Of a stretch of DNA of 64,000 bases, positions 17,305 through 27,159 are shown in pieces (within the stretch, counting starts at the first letter, position 1; the number at the start of each line of letters is the position of its first letter). The stretch lies in the NCBI GenBank assembly GCA_900469475.1, contig UBXG01000006.1:160818-224817 (forward strand), given 5' to 3'. The DNA comes from Hyphomicrobiales bacterium (GTDB lineage Bacteria; Pseudomonadota; Alphaproteobacteria; Rhizobiales; Rhizobiaceae). The notes under the pieces are model-generated. The model was given only the letters and a program-made list of their open reading frames with translations. It ran no database searches and was not told where the DNA came from. A program made the position numbers and the translations under genes.

Positions 17305-19122
17305 TCAGGCCAGACGGGCCTTCTCGTAACGCTTGCGCTCGTTCGGATCGAGATACATCTTGCGGAGGCGGATCGACTTCGGCGTCACTTCCACCAGCTC
17401 GTCGTCCTGAATCCAGGAAAGCGCACGGTCGAGCGTCATGCGGATCGGCGGGGTCAGCTTCACGGCTTCATCCTTGCCTGCGGCGCGGATGTTGGTGAGC
17501 TTCTTGCCCTTCAGCACGTTGACTTCGAGGTCGTTGTCGCGCGAGTGGATGCCGATGATCATGCCGGCATAGACCTTCTCGCCGGCGTCGATGATCATCG
17601 GGCCGCGGTCTTCGAGGTTGAACAGGGCGTAAGCCACGGCTTCGCCGGCTTCGTTGGCGAGCAGCACGCCGTTCACGCGGCCGCCGATCTCGCCCTTGTA
17701 CGGCTGGTAGTCATGGAACAGACGGTTCATGACGGCCGTGCCGCGCGTGTCGGTCAGAAGTTCCGACTGATAGCCGATGAGGCCGCGCGTCGGCGCCAGG
17801 AAGACGAGACGAACGCGATTACCGCCCGAAGGACGCAGCTCGGACATTTCAGCCTTACGCTCGGACATCTTCTGCACGACGATACCGGAATGCTCTTCAT
17901 CGACGTCGATGACGACTTCTTCGATCGGCTCGAGCAGCTGGCCGCTCTCATCCTTGTGCATGACGACGCGCGGACGCGACACGGCAAGCTCGAAGCCTTC
18001 GCGGCGCATGGTTTCGATGAGGACTGCGAGCTGCAATTCGCCGCGGCCGGACACGTAGAACGAATCCTTGCCTTCAGCTTCTTCGATCTTCAGCGCAACG
18101 TTGCCTTCGGCTTCCTTGAAGAGGCGGTCGCGGATGACGCGCGAGGTGACCTTGTCGCCTTCGGTGCCTGCATAGGGGCTATCGTTGACGATGAAGGACA
18201 TGGTGACGGTCGGCGGGTCGATCGGCTGCGCGACCAGCGGCTCGCTGACCTGCGGATCGCAGAAGGTATCGGCGACCGTGCCCTTGGAAAGGCCGGCGAT
18301 GGCGACGATGTCACCTGCCTGCGCTTCTTCGATCGGCTGGCGCTCGATGCCACGGAAGGCGAGGATCTTGGAGATACGGCCGGTTTCGATGAGGTTGCCG
18401 TCGGCACCCAGAACCTTGACGGCCTGGTTCGGCTTGATCGAGCCGGAATGGATGCGGCCAGTGATGATGCGGCCGAGGAAAGGATTGGCTTCCAGGATCG
18501 TGCCGATCATGCGGAACGGGCCTTCGCCGACGGTCGGCTCGGGAACATGCTTGACGACGAGATCGAGAAGCGGGCCGAGGCCTTCTTCCTTCGGACCCTC
18601 AGGCGAATAGTTCATCCAGCCGTTACGGCCGGAACCGTAGAGGATCGGGAAGTCGAGCTGCTCGTCGGTAGCGTCGAGATTGGCGAAGAGGTCGAAGACT
18701 TCGTTGATGACTTCGTCTGCACGGGCGTCCGGGCGGTCGATCTTGTTGATCGCAACGATCGGACGCAGGCCGACCTTCAGCGCCTTGCCGACGACGAACT
18801 TCGTCTGCGGCATCGGGCCTTCGGCAGCGTCGACGAGAACGATCGCGCCATCCACCATCGAGAGAATACGCTCGACTTCACCGCCGAAGTCGGCGTGGCC
18901 GGGGGTGTCGACGATGTTGATGCGCGTATCCTTCCAGACGACCGAGGTCGCCTTGGCGAGAATGGTGATGCCGCGCTCCTTTTCCAGATCGTTGGAGTCC
19001 ATGACGCGTTCGGCAACGCGCTGGTTCTCGCGGAACGAGCCGGACTGCTTCAGGAGCTCGTCGACGAGGGTGGTTTTCCCATGGTCAACGTGCGCGATGA
19101 TCGCGATGTTGCGAAGTGCCAT
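17305..19122 (-). CDS. typA: GTP-binding protein TypA/BipA
   Basis: 605 residues from the ATG at 19122 ([24 protein letters not shown]). Frame upstream of that start lacks similarity. TypA is a ribosome-associated GTPase of the EF-G family needed for stress or low-temperature ribosome assembly. G1 (AHVDHGKTT), switch region ([12 protein letters not shown]), NKIDRP and the C-terminal LRRMYLDP-type tail ([14 protein letters not shown]) are present. Single-gene unit closed by a strong terminator. Confidence 0.97.
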   Translation of the reverse strand: MALRNIAIIAHVDHGKTTLVDELLKQSGSFRENQRVAERVMDSNDLEKERGITILAKATSVVWKDTRINIVDTPGHADFGGEVERILSMVDGAIVLVDAAEGPMPQTKFVVGKALKVGLRPIVAINKIDRPDARADEVINEVFDLFANLDATDEQLDFPILYGSGRNGWMNYSPEGPKEEGLGPLLDLVVKHVPEPTVGEGPFRMIGTILEANPFLGRIITGRIHSGSIKPNQAVKVLGADGNLIETGRISKILAFRGIERQPIEEAQAGDIVAIAGLSKGTVADTFCDPQVSEPLVAQPIDPPTVTMSFIVNDSPYAGTEGDKVTSRVIRDRLFKEAEGNVALKIEEAEGKDSFYVSGRGELQLAVLIETMRREGFELAVSRPRVVMHKDESGQLLEPIEEVVIDVDEEHSGIVVQKMSERKAEMSELRPSGGNRVRLVFLAPTRGLIGYQSELLTDTRGTAVMNRLFHDYQPYKGEIGGRVNGVLLANEAGEAVAYALFNLEDRGPMIIDAGEKVYAGMIIGIHSRDNDLEVNVLKGKKLTNIRAAGKDEAVKLTPPIRMTLDRALSWIQDDELVEVTPKSIRLRKMYLDPNERKRYEKARLA

Positions 19123-19355
19123 ATGTTTTAATCTCTGAGGCTGGGGCGCAGTGTTTTGTAAACACGCCAATTGCATTTGGCGCGCTCATACCCTTTTTTT
19201 CGCGAATGCGAAAGGGGGGAGGCAAGAAAGGAGCTGAATGCCGGCTTTTCGTGCCTCACGCCTCAGTCTTCCACGCCTGGACAGCCGAGCTCTCTTCTGG
19301 CGCGTCGCCAATTCAGATGCACACGATCGCCTCGATCGGAATTTGCACAGCTCCG

Positions 19356-20039
19356 TCAAGCAGCATGCTTCAGTAAGAACGCGTCGTGATTGACCAGGAA
19401 AGCTTTGAGGCGCTCGGCATAGTCATGCGTCACCGCGTCTCGCACGCTTTGCCGCGACGCCAACTCCGTGCGCCATGCCTTGACACGCGGGAGCCCGTCA
19501 AAAACGCCCGTCGATGTGATGGTGTCGAACACATCGAAGTAACGGAAGATCGGCGCAAAAACTGCATCGACCAGGCTGAACGCCTCTCCGGCAAAAAAGG
19601 GACCGTTTCTCAATTCCGCCTCGACCCGAGTAAATTTCTCGATCAGCGCTTTGCGCTTGGCCTCATAGGTTTCTTTGTCCTTGGCGGTCTCGAATCCCCA
19701 TAAGTCTGAAAGGATGGAAGAACCGAACTCCATCCAGCCGCGATGCCGCGCACGCGCCAGCGGATCGGCCGGGTGGAGCCGAGCACCGGATTGGGTTTCC
19801 TCGAGATATTCGCAGATCACAGCGCTCTCGAACAAAACCGTTTCCACTCCATCGTCCTGTCGCACGATCAGGAGAGGCACTTTGCCAAGCGGAGAAATGG
19901 CAAGAAACCAGTCGGGCTTTGCCGATAGATCGACATAGCGGACTTCAAATGGCACGGCCTTTTCAGCAAGCGTGATGGCGGCTCGCTGGACGTAGGGGCA
20001 AAGGTAATGGCTGACAAGCACCAGTTTTGCGTCGGACAT
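19356..20039 (-). CDS. Glutathione S-transferase family protein
   Basis: 227 residues from the ATG at 20039, which has GGGAG eight bases upstream. The N-terminal thioredoxin-like domain carries SHYLCPYVQRAAITLAEKAVPFEVRYVDL, with a Cys-Pro motif of the omega/beta type at about residues 13-14. ISPLGKVPLL and ESAVICEYLEE form the glutathione site. The C-terminal helical domain includes FFAGEAFSLVDAVFAPIFRYF. It diverges from a MarR regulator with two shared operator copies, so it is probably induced by a small-molecule stress. Substrate unknown. Confidence 0.92.
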   Translation of the reverse strand: MSDAKLVLVSHYLCPYVQRAAITLAEKAVPFEVRYVDLSAKPDWFLAISPLGKVPLLIVRQDDGVETVLFESAVICEYLEETQSGARLHPADPLARARHRGWMEFGSSILSDLWGFETAKDKETYEAKRKALIEKFTRVEAELRNGPFFAGEAFSLVDAVFAPIFRYFDVFDTITSTGVFDGLPRVKAWRTELASRQSVRDAVTHDYAERLKAFLVNHDAFLLKHAA

Positions 20040-20068
20040 GATCAAATCTCCCGGGTCTTCGTTTAAGA

Positions 20069-20132
20069 TATATGTAATTGCATCTATATCCAGACTTGCA
20101 AGCTCGGTCAACATAGATGTAATTGCATCCAT
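20069..20132. promoter_or_regulatory. Paired operator in the GST/marR divergon
   Basis: The core ATGTAATTGCAT occurs at 20072-20083 and again at 20117-20128, 45 bases apart. Each has matching flanks (TA before, CTAT or CCAT after). The core is a near-palindrome of the form ATGnAATTnCAT. MarR dimers usually bind such sites in the gap to their divergent target. The second copy touches the predicted marR start codon. Confidence 0.65.
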
Positions 20133-20595
20133 GTCCGATTGTTCAGATGCCGCCGCTTCAAAGCCCTCTGCCGCCATCACGCGAGCATGGGTGCGCCTCA
20201 TGCGCGCGCACCAAATCACCCTCGCGGCAATCGAGCAGGACTTGAAGGCGGCCGGCCTGCCGCCACTCAGCTGGTACGACGTACTATGGGAGCTGACGCA
20301 GGCCACAGAAGGGAAGTTGCGGCCCTATGAGATCGAGGAGCGCACGCTTCTCGCCCAGCATAACCTATCGCGCCTACTCGACCGAATGGAAAAGGCCGGT
20401 CTTGTTCATCGTGAGATATTTTCCGAGGACGGCCGAGGCCGCTGGGTCGTTATCACCGAGGCAGGAAGTGCGATGCGCAGCCGCATGTGGGCAGCCTATG
20501 CCCCGGCACTTCAACGCCATGTGGGTGATAAGCTGGACGATGCACAGGCCGGCCAACTGGCTGAGCTGTTGGCTTTGCTTTCGCGCAAATCCTGA
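20131..20595 (+). CDS. MarR family transcriptional regulator
   Basis: 154 residues from the ATG at 20131. The open frame continues upstream to 20038 but runs through the operator repeats. A winged helix-turn-helix is visible: YEIEERTLLAQHNLSRLLDRMEKAGLVHREIFSEDGRGRWVVITEAG. LSWYDVLWEL is typical of the dimer helix. It should repress the divergent GST gene and itself. The likely inducer is not apparent. Confidence 0.9.
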   Translation: MSDCSDAAASKPSAAITRAWVRLMRAHQITLAAIEQDLKAAGLPPLSWYDVLWELTQATEGKLRPYEIEERTLLAQHNLSRLLDRMEKAGLVHREIFSEDGRGRWVVITEAGSAMRSRMWAAYAPALQRHVGDKLDDAQAGQLAELLALLSRKS

Positions 20596-20616
20596 TTGCC
20601 CGGCAAAGATCGGCTC

Positions 20617-20643
20617 AGTCGCCAAAGCTTACTTTTGGCGACT
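20617..20643. terminator. Bidirectional terminator-like hairpin between marR and the M3 peptidase
   Basis: AGTCGCCAAA and TTTTGGCGACT form a stem of about ten pairs between two convergent genes. A short T-run follows on the plus strand. Confidence 0.55.
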
Positions 20644-20670
20644 GACTTTTGTTACGTACCGACGCAAAGA

Positions 20671-22734
20671 TCAGGCTGCCAGCCCCTTCTTCTTCAGCAT
20701 CGCATCCGGGCTCGGCAATTTGCCACGGAAAGCCTTGTAGGCATCTTCCGGGTCGATCGAACCGCCAACGGAATAGATGTTGGCCTTCAATTTTCCGGCC
20801 ATATCCGGATTGAAGGCATCGCCGGTTTCTTCAAAGGCGGCGAAGGCATCAGCATCGAGCACTTCCGACCACATGTAGGAATAGTAGCCGGCCGAATAGC
20901 CGTCGCCGGAAAACACGTGCTGGAAGTGCGGCGTCGCATGGCGCATGACGATCGATTTCGGCATGCCGATCTCGGCCAGAACCTCCGCCTGCAGGCCCAT
21001 CGGATCCTCAACCGCACCGCGGGTATGGAAGGCCATGTCGACCAGAGCCGAGGAGGTGAATTCGACCGTATTGAAGCCGGCATTGAAGGTGCGCGCCGCC
21101 AGAACCTTGTCGAGCAGTGCCTGCGGGATCGGAGCGCCGGTCTCATAATGCACGGCATATTCCTTGAGGATGGCAGGCACGGTGAGCCAATGCTCGTAGA
21201 GCTGCGACGGCAGTTCGACGAAATCGCGGGAAACGCCGGTGCCCGAAACCGAGGGATAGGTGACGTTCGAAAGCATGCCGTGCAGCGCATGGCCAAATTC
21301 GTGGAACAGCGTGCGAGCATCGTCGAGCGACAGCAGCGCCGGCCGACCTTCCGCCGGCTTGGCGAAGTTGCAGACGTTATAGATGATCGGCAGCTCGCCG
21401 ACCTTGCCGTTCTTCAGCGGCAGCTTGTGCTGCGACTGGAACGAGCTCATCCAGGCGCCGGAGCGCTTCGAACTGCGGGCGAAGTAATCCCCGAGAAACA
21501 GCGCGACGAGTTTGTCCGAACGGTCGCGGATCTCGAAGACGCGCACGTCGGGATGATAGGCAGGAATGCCTTTCTGCTCGACAGCCTTGATGCCGAAGAG
21601 GCGGCCGGCAACATCGAAGCAGGCAGCGATAATCTTTTCGAGCTGCAGATAGGGCTTCAATTCGGTTTCGGAGAAATCGAACTTCCGTGTCCGGATCTTC
21701 TCGGCATAGTGCCGCCAGTCCCAGGGCATGACCTCGTGGTTGCGGCCCTCCTCGGCGATCAACGCTGCGATATCCCTTTCTTCTTCTGCCGCGCGTTCTG
21801 CCGCCTTGCCCCACACGGTCATCAGGAGATCGTTCACCGCATCAGGCGTCTTCGCCATGGTATTATCAAGCTTGAGTTCGGCGAAATTGGCATAGCCAAG
21901 CAGCTTCGCCTTCTCTGCTCTCAGTGCCAGAGTCTCGCGAATGATCTCACGATTGTCGGTCTTGCCACCATTGGCGCCACGCGCCACCCAGGCGTTGAAA
22001 GCCTGCTCACGCAAATCGCGGCGCTCGGAAGAGGTGAGGAACGGTTCGATGATCGAGCGCGACAGGGTGACGGCATATTTGCCCTCCTCGCCGCGTTCGC
22101 GCGCAGCCGCCGCCATCGCCTCGCGCAGATAGTCGGGAAGGCCGGCAAGATCGGCCTCCTCCGACAAGAGCAGCGCCCAGCTCTTTTCATCCGCCAATAC
22201 GTTCTGTCCGAATTGCGCCCCGAGGCCGGCGAGCTTCTCGTTGATGGCAGAAAGCCGCTCCTGCTCTGCCTTCGGCAGCTTGGCGCCCGACTTGACGAAG
22301 CCCTTCCAGTGCCGTTCCAGCACGCGGGTTTCCTCGAGCGTCAGCCCAAGGGCGTCGCGGCCCTCCCAAAGCGCATCGAGGCGGGCAAAGAGTGCCGCAT
22401 TGGTGCCGATCTTCGAATAATGCCGCGCCATCTTTGGTGCGATCTCGCGCTCCAGCGCCTGGATGGTCTCGTTGGTATGAGCGCCGGCCTTGTTCCAGAA
22501 CAGCGCCGAAATGCGCGAGAGTTCATCGCCGGCGATTTCGAGCGCCGTCACCGTGTTGGCGAAGGTCGGCGCTTCGCTGTTGCCGGCGATCGCATCGATC
22601 TCGGCTTCATGCGATGCAAGCGCCACATCGAAGGCAGGTGCAAAATCCGTATCCTTCACCGCATCGAAACGCGGCAGCCCCTGATGTCCGGTCCATTCGG
22701 TGAGCGCAGGATTGACGGCGGTTTGGGAAGACAT
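20671..22734 (-). CDS. dcp: M3 family peptidyl-dipeptidase/oligopeptidase
   Basis: 687 residues from the ATG at 22734 (MSSQTAVNPALTEWTG). The zinc-protease motif HEFGH is at residues 478-482, within LFHEFGHALHGML, and a downstream SQLYEHWL segment is typical of M3 peptidases. The length and features fit Dcp or oligopeptidase A, which degrade short peptides in the cytoplasm or periplasm. No signal peptide is seen, so the cytoplasm is favoured. A LysE-type gene lies 99 bases upstream on the same strand. Confidence 0.92.
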   Translation of the reverse strand: MSSQTAVNPALTEWTGHQGLPRFDAVKDTDFAPAFDVALASHEAEIDAIAGNSEAPTFANTVTALEIAGDELSRISALFWNKAGAHTNETIQALEREIAPKMARHYSKIGTNAALFARLDALWEGRDALGLTLEETRVLERHWKGFVKSGAKLPKAEQERLSAINEKLAGLGAQFGQNVLADEKSWALLLSEEADLAGLPDYLREAMAAAARERGEEGKYAVTLSRSIIEPFLTSSERRDLREQAFNAWVARGANGGKTDNREIIRETLALRAEKAKLLGYANFAELKLDNTMAKTPDAVNDLLMTVWGKAAERAAEEERDIAALIAEEGRNHEVMPWDWRHYAEKIRTRKFDFSETELKPYLQLEKIIAACFDVAGRLFGIKAVEQKGIPAYHPDVRVFEIRDRSDKLVALFLGDYFARSSKRSGAWMSSFQSQHKLPLKNGKVGELPIIYNVCNFAKPAEGRPALLSLDDARTLFHEFGHALHGMLSNVTYPSVSGTGVSRDFVELPSQLYEHWLTVPAILKEYAVHYETGAPIPQALLDKVLAARTFNAGFNTVEFTSSALVDMAFHTRGAVEDPMGLQAEVLAEIGMPKSIVMRHATPHFQHVFSGDGYSAGYYSYMWSEVLDADAFAAFEETGDAFNPDMAGKLKANIYSVGGSIDPEDAYKAFRGKLPSPDAMLKKKGLAA

Positions 22735-22833
22735 GCGGGGCATCCTTTCGACAGACATCTGATCGAAGCACGATATAAGGCTGCTCCCGCCGAATTGGTA
22801 TGGCGGGGGAGCGAACAAATTGAACGAGGACGG

Positions 22834-23475
22834 TCAGGCTTTGCGCCAGCCGAGCAGACCGGGCGTGGCATGCCAGAGCGCCTGCGCCGCAAAGCCCATG
22901 AAGAGGACGCCGGAGCAGCGCACGATCAACCGTTCATGCGCGCGATAAAAGCGCCGAACAGCGCCTGCTCCGATGATGCTGATAAGAATAATGTCGGCCG
23001 TTATGAAACCTGCAAAGGAAACCGCCAGCAGCAGCGGCAGGGCGCTGAAGGTCAGCGCGCCGGCAGAGCCCGCGACAAGCGCCGTAAAGGTCGCCAGTGC
23101 AACGGGATATCCCTTCGGATTGGTGACGCCGAAAATCAGTCCACGGCGGAAGGGCCGCTCGACGTTGACGAGCGATTTGCCGTCGTCCTTCGGCTTGGCG
23201 GTCACCGCGCTCCAGCCGATCCAGGCAAGATAGAAACCGCATAGCAATCCCAGCAGATCGAAGACGAAGGTGCCGATGGTCTTTGCGCCGACGATGGCGA
23301 CCAATGCAAGCGTGGACCAGACGAGATCACCAAACAGATGGCCGCTGACGAAGAATGCACCCGCCTTGCGCCCCTGTCCTGCACCGATGCCGAGCAGCGC
23401 CAGGAATGCAGGACCGGGAATGAGCACATAGAAAAGCGCGGCCAGAAAAGCGCCGACAACAAGCGATTGCGTCAT
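22834..23475 (-). CDS. LysE family translocator
   Basis: 213 residues with six hydrophobic segments. The family motif near the N-terminus reads VLIPGPAFLALLGIGAGQGRKAG, close to the PGP signature of LysE/RhtB amino-acid exporters. FGVTNPKGYPVALATFTALVAG matches the conserved NPK segment. Substrate unknown; the family exports amino acids or related compounds. Same strand as the peptidase downstream; a peptide-degradation and amino-acid-export pairing is plausible but unproven. Confidence 0.88.
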   Translation of the reverse strand: MTQSLVVGAFLAALFYVLIPGPAFLALLGIGAGQGRKAGAFFVSGHLFGDLVWSTLALVAIVGAKTIGTFVFDLLGLLCGFYLAWIGWSAVTAKPKDDGKSLVNVERPFRRGLIFGVTNPKGYPVALATFTALVAGSAGALTFSALPLLLAVSFAGFITADIILISIIGAGAVRRFYRAHERLIVRCSGVLFMGFAAQALWHATPGLLGWRKA

Positions 23476-23634
23476 GATGGATGGTTCCCGCTGTTAATCG
23501 CGCGAGAGTAGCAATCTGCTGAACCCGGTCAAGCAGCAGCGCGTTTTCGGACAGAAGTCGTTGTGTTCATAGGACGAAGTCAATAAGAACGTTGTGGGGC
23601 CTAAAAATTAAAGAGCGTAGGTAGGGAAGCGCTT

Positions 23635-24117
23635 ATGAGCAGCAGGATTAATACGGATTCACTTGCCTTTCTTGTGACCGACTGCGCCCGACTGATCAGG
23701 GCGGCCTTCGAGCGACGTATTCTTGTCGCCGGGCTCGGACTGACGGCGGGCGAAGCGCGGACACTGATGCAGGTGGCTGCCATCAACGGTAGTCGCCAGC
23801 TTGACATCGCCTCCCGGATGGGGCTGGAGCCGATGACGGTCAGCGCCTTTCTGGACAAGCTGCAGGCGCGCGGCTTGATCGAACGCCAACCTGACCCGCT
23901 CGATCGTCGTGCCAAGCGGATCGTGCTTTCGGAATCCGCCGACGCCAAGCTGAAGCAGATCGACAGGGAAATCTGCGAAGTCGAGCGTAACGCGACGCAA
24001 GGCTTCGACAATGACCTTCAAGTTCAGCTGCATGACGCACTCTGCGCCTTTCGCGGCAATCTGCAGAAGGCCGAAGCACCTGCCGAAGTCGAACGTGAAT
24101 TGAGGCCGGTCGATTAA
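23635..24117 (+). CDS. MarR family transcriptional regulator
   Basis: 160 residues. LTAGEARTLMQVAAINGSRQLDIASRMGLEPMTVSAFLDKLQARGLIERQPDPLDRRAKRIVLSE-type sequence gives a clear winged helix with the DxRxxR wing. It diverges from the LysE-type gene at 23475 and may regulate it. A terminator shared with argG follows. The ligand is unknown. Confidence 0.9.
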   Translation: MSSRINTDSLAFLVTDCARLIRAAFERRILVAGLGLTAGEARTLMQVAAINGSRQLDIASRMGLEPMTVSAFLDKLQARGLIERQPDPLDRRAKRIVLSESADAKLKQIDREICEVERNATQGFDNDLQVQLHDALCAFRGNLQKAEAPAEVERELRPVD

Positions 24118-24144
24118 CTCCGGCCACCACTTCCACATAAGAAA

Positions 24145-24171
24145 GCCCGCCTCCGGCGACCGGAAGCGGGC
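24145..24171. terminator. Bidirectional terminator between marR and argG
   Basis: GCCCGC-CTCCGG and CCGG-AAGCGGGC form a long GC-rich stem around a CGA loop. CTTTC follows on the plus strand and CTTTCTT on the minus strand. It lies between convergent genes. Confidence 0.8.
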
Positions 24172-24194
24172 CTTTCAGCATCTGGAAATGTCGA

Positions 24195-25418
24195 TTATTT
24201 CGACAGGTTGCGCTTGGCGAGCGTGCGCAGGCGCAGCGCGTTCAACTTGATGAAGCCAGCCGCATCCTTCTGGTCATAGGCGCCTTGGTCGTCCTCGAAA
24301 GTCACGAGCTTGTCGGAATAGAGCGACTTCGGGCTTTCTCGGCCGATGACCATGACATTGCCCTTGTAGAGCTTCAGTGTCACTTCGCCTTCGACGTGCT
24401 CCTGGCTCTTGTCGATGAGAGCCTGCAGCATTTCGCGCTCCGGCGAGAACCAGAAGCCGTAATAGATCAGCTCGGCATAGCGCGGCATCAGCTCGTCCTT
24501 GAGGTGCGCAGCACCGCGGTCGAGCGTGATGGATTCGATGGCGCGGTGGGCCGCGAGCAGGATCGTGCCGCCGGGGGTCTCGTAGACGCCGCGCGACTTC
24601 ATGCCAACGAAACGGTTCTCGACCAGATCGAGACGGCCGATGCCGTTGTCGCGGCCGTACTCGTTCAGCTTCGCAAGCAAGCTCGCCGGGCTCAGGCGTT
24701 CGCCATTGATCGAAACGGCATCGCCCTTTTCGAAGCCGACCTTGATGATCGTCGCCTTGTCGGGAGCGGCTTCCGGCGAGATCGTGCGCATGTGCACATA
24801 TTCAGGCGCTTCCTGGGCCGGATCTTCCAGAACCTTGCCTTCGGAAGAGGAGTGCAGCAGGTTGGCATCGACGGAGAAAGGCGCCTCGCCCTTCTTGTCC
24901 TTGGCGACCGGGATCTGGTGCTTCTCGGCGAATTCGAGGAGGTCGGTGCGGCTCTTGAACGACCAGTCGCGCCAGGGAGCTATGATCTTGATGTCCGGGT
25001 TCAGCGCATAGGCCGAAAGCTCGAAACGGACCTGGTCATTGCCCTTACCGGTCGCGCCATGCGCGATGGCATCGGCGCCGGTCTTCCTGGCGATCTCGAT
25101 CAGATGCTTGGAGATCAGCGGACGGGCGATCGAGGTGCCGAGCAGGTAGACGCCTTCATAGACGGCATTGGCGCGGAACATCGGGAAGACGAAATCGCGC
25201 ACGAATTCCTCGCGCACGTCCTCGATATAGATTTCCTTGATGCCGAGCATTTCGGCCTTCTTGCGCGCCGGCTCCAGCTCTTCGCCCTGACCGAGATCGG
25301 CGGTGAAGGTGACGACTTCGGCGCCAAGCTCCGTCTGCAGCCACTTCAGGATAATCGAGGTGTCGAGACCGCCGGAATAGGCGAGAACGACTTTCTTCAC
25401 GTCTTTATGTGATGCCAT
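24195..25418 (-). CDS. argG: Argininosuccinate synthase
   Basis: 407 residues from the ATG at 25418 ([27 protein letters not shown]). It condenses citrulline and aspartate with ATP in arginine synthesis. The ATP pyrophosphatase P-loop AYSGGLDTS is at about residues 13-21. [12 protein letters not shown] and [10 protein letters not shown] are further signatures. Full length, single gene, ended by the shared hairpin. Confidence 0.98.
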   Translation of the reverse strand: MASHKDVKKVVLAYSGGLDTSIILKWLQTELGAEVVTFTADLGQGEELEPARKKAEMLGIKEIYIEDVREEFVRDFVFPMFRANAVYEGVYLLGTSIARPLISKHLIEIARKTGADAIAHGATGKGNDQVRFELSAYALNPDIKIIAPWRDWSFKSRTDLLEFAEKHQIPVAKDKKGEAPFSVDANLLHSSSEGKVLEDPAQEAPEYVHMRTISPEAAPDKATIIKVGFEKGDAVSINGERLSPASLLAKLNEYGRDNGIGRLDLVENRFVGMKSRGVYETPGGTILLAAHRAIESITLDRGAAHLKDELMPRYAELIYYGFWFSPEREMLQALIDKSQEHVEGEVTLKLYKGNVMVIGRESPKSLYSDKLVTFEDDQGAYDQKDAAGFIKLNALRLRTLAKRNLSK

Positions 25419-25600
25419 GATGAGTTCCGTTTCAAGGCGGACCAGGGGAAAGGCCCGCAAAGCTGTATCGCCGAACTTTTAGCGAGATTATCGTGAGGCG
25501 CAAGGGGAAGCGCTGCAACGGCGGCTTAAGCGGTTTGACTTGCCTCCCGAAAGTACCATATTCGGCGGCGACCGAACAATGCCTGAGGAGGGCGCCGCTC

Positions 25601-26455
25601 GTGACCGATATTCAAGACATTTTCAAGAAATTCAATGTTGCCGTTATCACCGGAGGCGCTTCCGGCATCGGCTTCGCCGCAGCAAAACACTTCGCCTCGC
25701 TTGGCATGAGCGTCGTCATCGCCGATCTCGGCGGCGATCGCCTGGCCGAAGCGAGTGCTGAACTCAAGACGATCACAGGCGAAGAGCATGTCATGGCTAT
25801 CGAGACCGATGTCGCCAGCAAAGACTCGCTGGAAGCGCTGGAACGCGCAGTCCTGCAGCGTTTCGGCCGCGTGCATGTCTTGATGAACAATGCCGGCATC
25901 GGCCCGGAGACCTCGATCTTTAGCGCCCAGGCCGGCTGGGATGCCATCCTTGGCGTCAACCTGCTCGGCGTCATCAACGGCACGCGCACCTTCGGACCCG
26001 GCATGCTGGCCCATGGTGAACCCGGCCTCATCATCAACACCGGCTCGAAGCAGGGCATCACCACGCCTCCCGGCAACCCAGCCTACAATGTCTCGAAGGC
26101 CGGCGTCAAAGTCTTCACCGAGGCGCTGCAGCACGAGCTGCGCAATACGGAAGGCGCGAAGATATCGGCTCACCTCCTCATTCCGGGCTTCGTCTTCACC
26201 GGCCTTACCAAGGGCGAGCGCAGGGAAAAACCCGCCGGCGCTTGGACGCCGGAGCAGACTATCGATTTCATGGTGGAAAGCCTGAAACGCGGCGATTTTT
26301 ATATTCTTTGCCCCGATAATGACGTGGCTCGGCCGGTCGACGAACGCCGCATGCTCTGGGCCGCCGGCGATATCGTCGAGAACCGGCCGCCGCTGTCACG
26401 CTGGCACCCGGACTATGCCGATCAATTCAAGGCCTTCCTGGAAAAGAAGGATTGA
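25601..26455 (+). CDS. Short-chain dehydrogenase/reductase
   Basis: 284 residues if the GTG at 25601 is used (VTDIQDIFKKFNVAVITGGASGIG), with GAGGAG ten bases upstream. An upstream in-frame start at 25493 has no family similarity. The classical SDR parts are present: TGGASGIG for NAD(P) binding, NNAGIG, and the catalytic YNVSK preceded by INTGSKQG. The catalytic Ser position reads as part of NTGSKQG. Substrate unknown. Confidence 0.88.
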   Translation: MTDIQDIFKKFNVAVITGGASGIGFAAAKHFASLGMSVVIADLGGDRLAEASAELKTITGEEHVMAIETDVASKDSLEALERAVLQRFGRVHVLMNNAGIGPETSIFSAQAGWDAILGVNLLGVINGTRTFGPGMLAHGEPGLIINTGSKQGITTPPGNPAYNVSKAGVKVFTEALQHELRNTEGAKISAHLLIPGFVFTGLTKGERREKPAGAWTPEQTIDFMVESLKRGDFYILCPDNDVARPVDERRMLWAAGDIVENRPPLSRWHPDYADQFKAFLEKKD

Positions 26456-26470
26456 TTTGCAAGTCGCAAA

Positions 26471-26506
26471 AAGCCGGATAAGAGAAAACGCACCCCCATC
26501 CGGCTT
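26471..26506 (+). terminator. Hairpin between the SDR and lysE genes
   Basis: AAGCCGGAT (26471-26479) and ATCCGGCTT (26498-26506) form a perfect nine-base stem with an 18-base loop. It ends just before the ribosome-binding site of the next gene. The U-run is weak (TTT), so it may be a leaky terminator or a leader structure. Confidence 0.45.
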
Positions 26507-26517
26507 TGGAGCATCCC

Positions 26518-27159
26518 ATGGACTTCATACCCAGCCTGCCGACCCTCCTTGCCTTTTCGGCGGCAAGCCTTCTGCTGGCGATGACGCCCGGCCCCGACAT
26601 GACGCTGTCGATCAGCCGCGCGCTGGCGCAGGGCAAGAAGGCGGCGCTTTTCGTCGTGCTTGGCACCACGCTCGGTGTTGTCGTCCACACCTGCCTCGTA
26701 GCCTTCGGCATCTCCGCGCTGATCACCGCCTCGCCTGTCGCCTTTACCGTCCTGAAGACCGGCGGTGCCGCCTATCTGCTCTGGCTCGCCATCCAGGCGA
26801 TCCGCTTCGGCTCCAGCCTGTCGGTGAAGAAGGTCGATACCGCCGGCGGAACACCGCTTGCAAACATCTCCAACGGTTTCTGGGTCAACTTGCTGAATCC
26901 GAAGGTCATCATCTTTTTCATGACCTTTCTTCCGCAATTCGTCACCGCCGGCGATCCTGCCGTCACACACAAGCTGCTCTTCCTGGGCCTCTTCTTCATC
27001 GTCATCGGCATGCCGGTGAACGCGCTCGTCGTTCTCGCCGCCGATCGCCTGTCGTCCTGGCTGCAAAGGAACCGTGGCGTAATGCGCGGCCTCGACTACG
27101 CCTTTGCCGGCGTCTTCTCGATCTTCGCGGTGAAGATCTTCTTCACTCAGGCTCGTTGA
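26518..27159 (+). CDS. LysE family translocator
   Basis: 213 residues from the ATG at 26518, with GGAG six bases upstream. About six membrane segments. The N-terminal MTPGPDMTLSISRALAQGKKAAL is the RhtB/LysE signature, and WVNLLNPKVIIFFMTFLPQFV is the conserved NPK segment. Amino-acid or metabolite export is the family role; the substrate cannot be deduced. Its 3' end overlaps the convergent gene at 27143 by 17 bases. Confidence 0.92.
   Translation: MDFIPSLPTLLAFSAASLLLAMTPGPDMTLSISRALAQGKKAALFVVLGTTLGVVVHTCLVAFGISALITASPVAFTVLKTGGAAYLLWLAIQAIRFGSSLSVKKVDTAGGTPLANISNGFWVNLLNPKVIIFFMTFLPQFVTAGDPAVTHKLLFLGLFFIVIGMPVNALVVLAADRLSSWLQRNRGVMRGLDYAFAGVFSIFAVKIFFTQAR

Noticed and set aside
17545..19131. 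Long open frame (about 530 codons) on the plus strand opposite typA
   Set aside because: Antisense shadow of TypA, rich in Asp/Val/Arg with no domain.
20596..23244. Long open frame (about 880 codons) on the plus strand opposite the M3 peptidase
   Set aside because: It is antisense to a clear full-length peptidase and has the Arg/Gly/Ala-rich look of a GC-rich shadow frame, with no recognisable domain.
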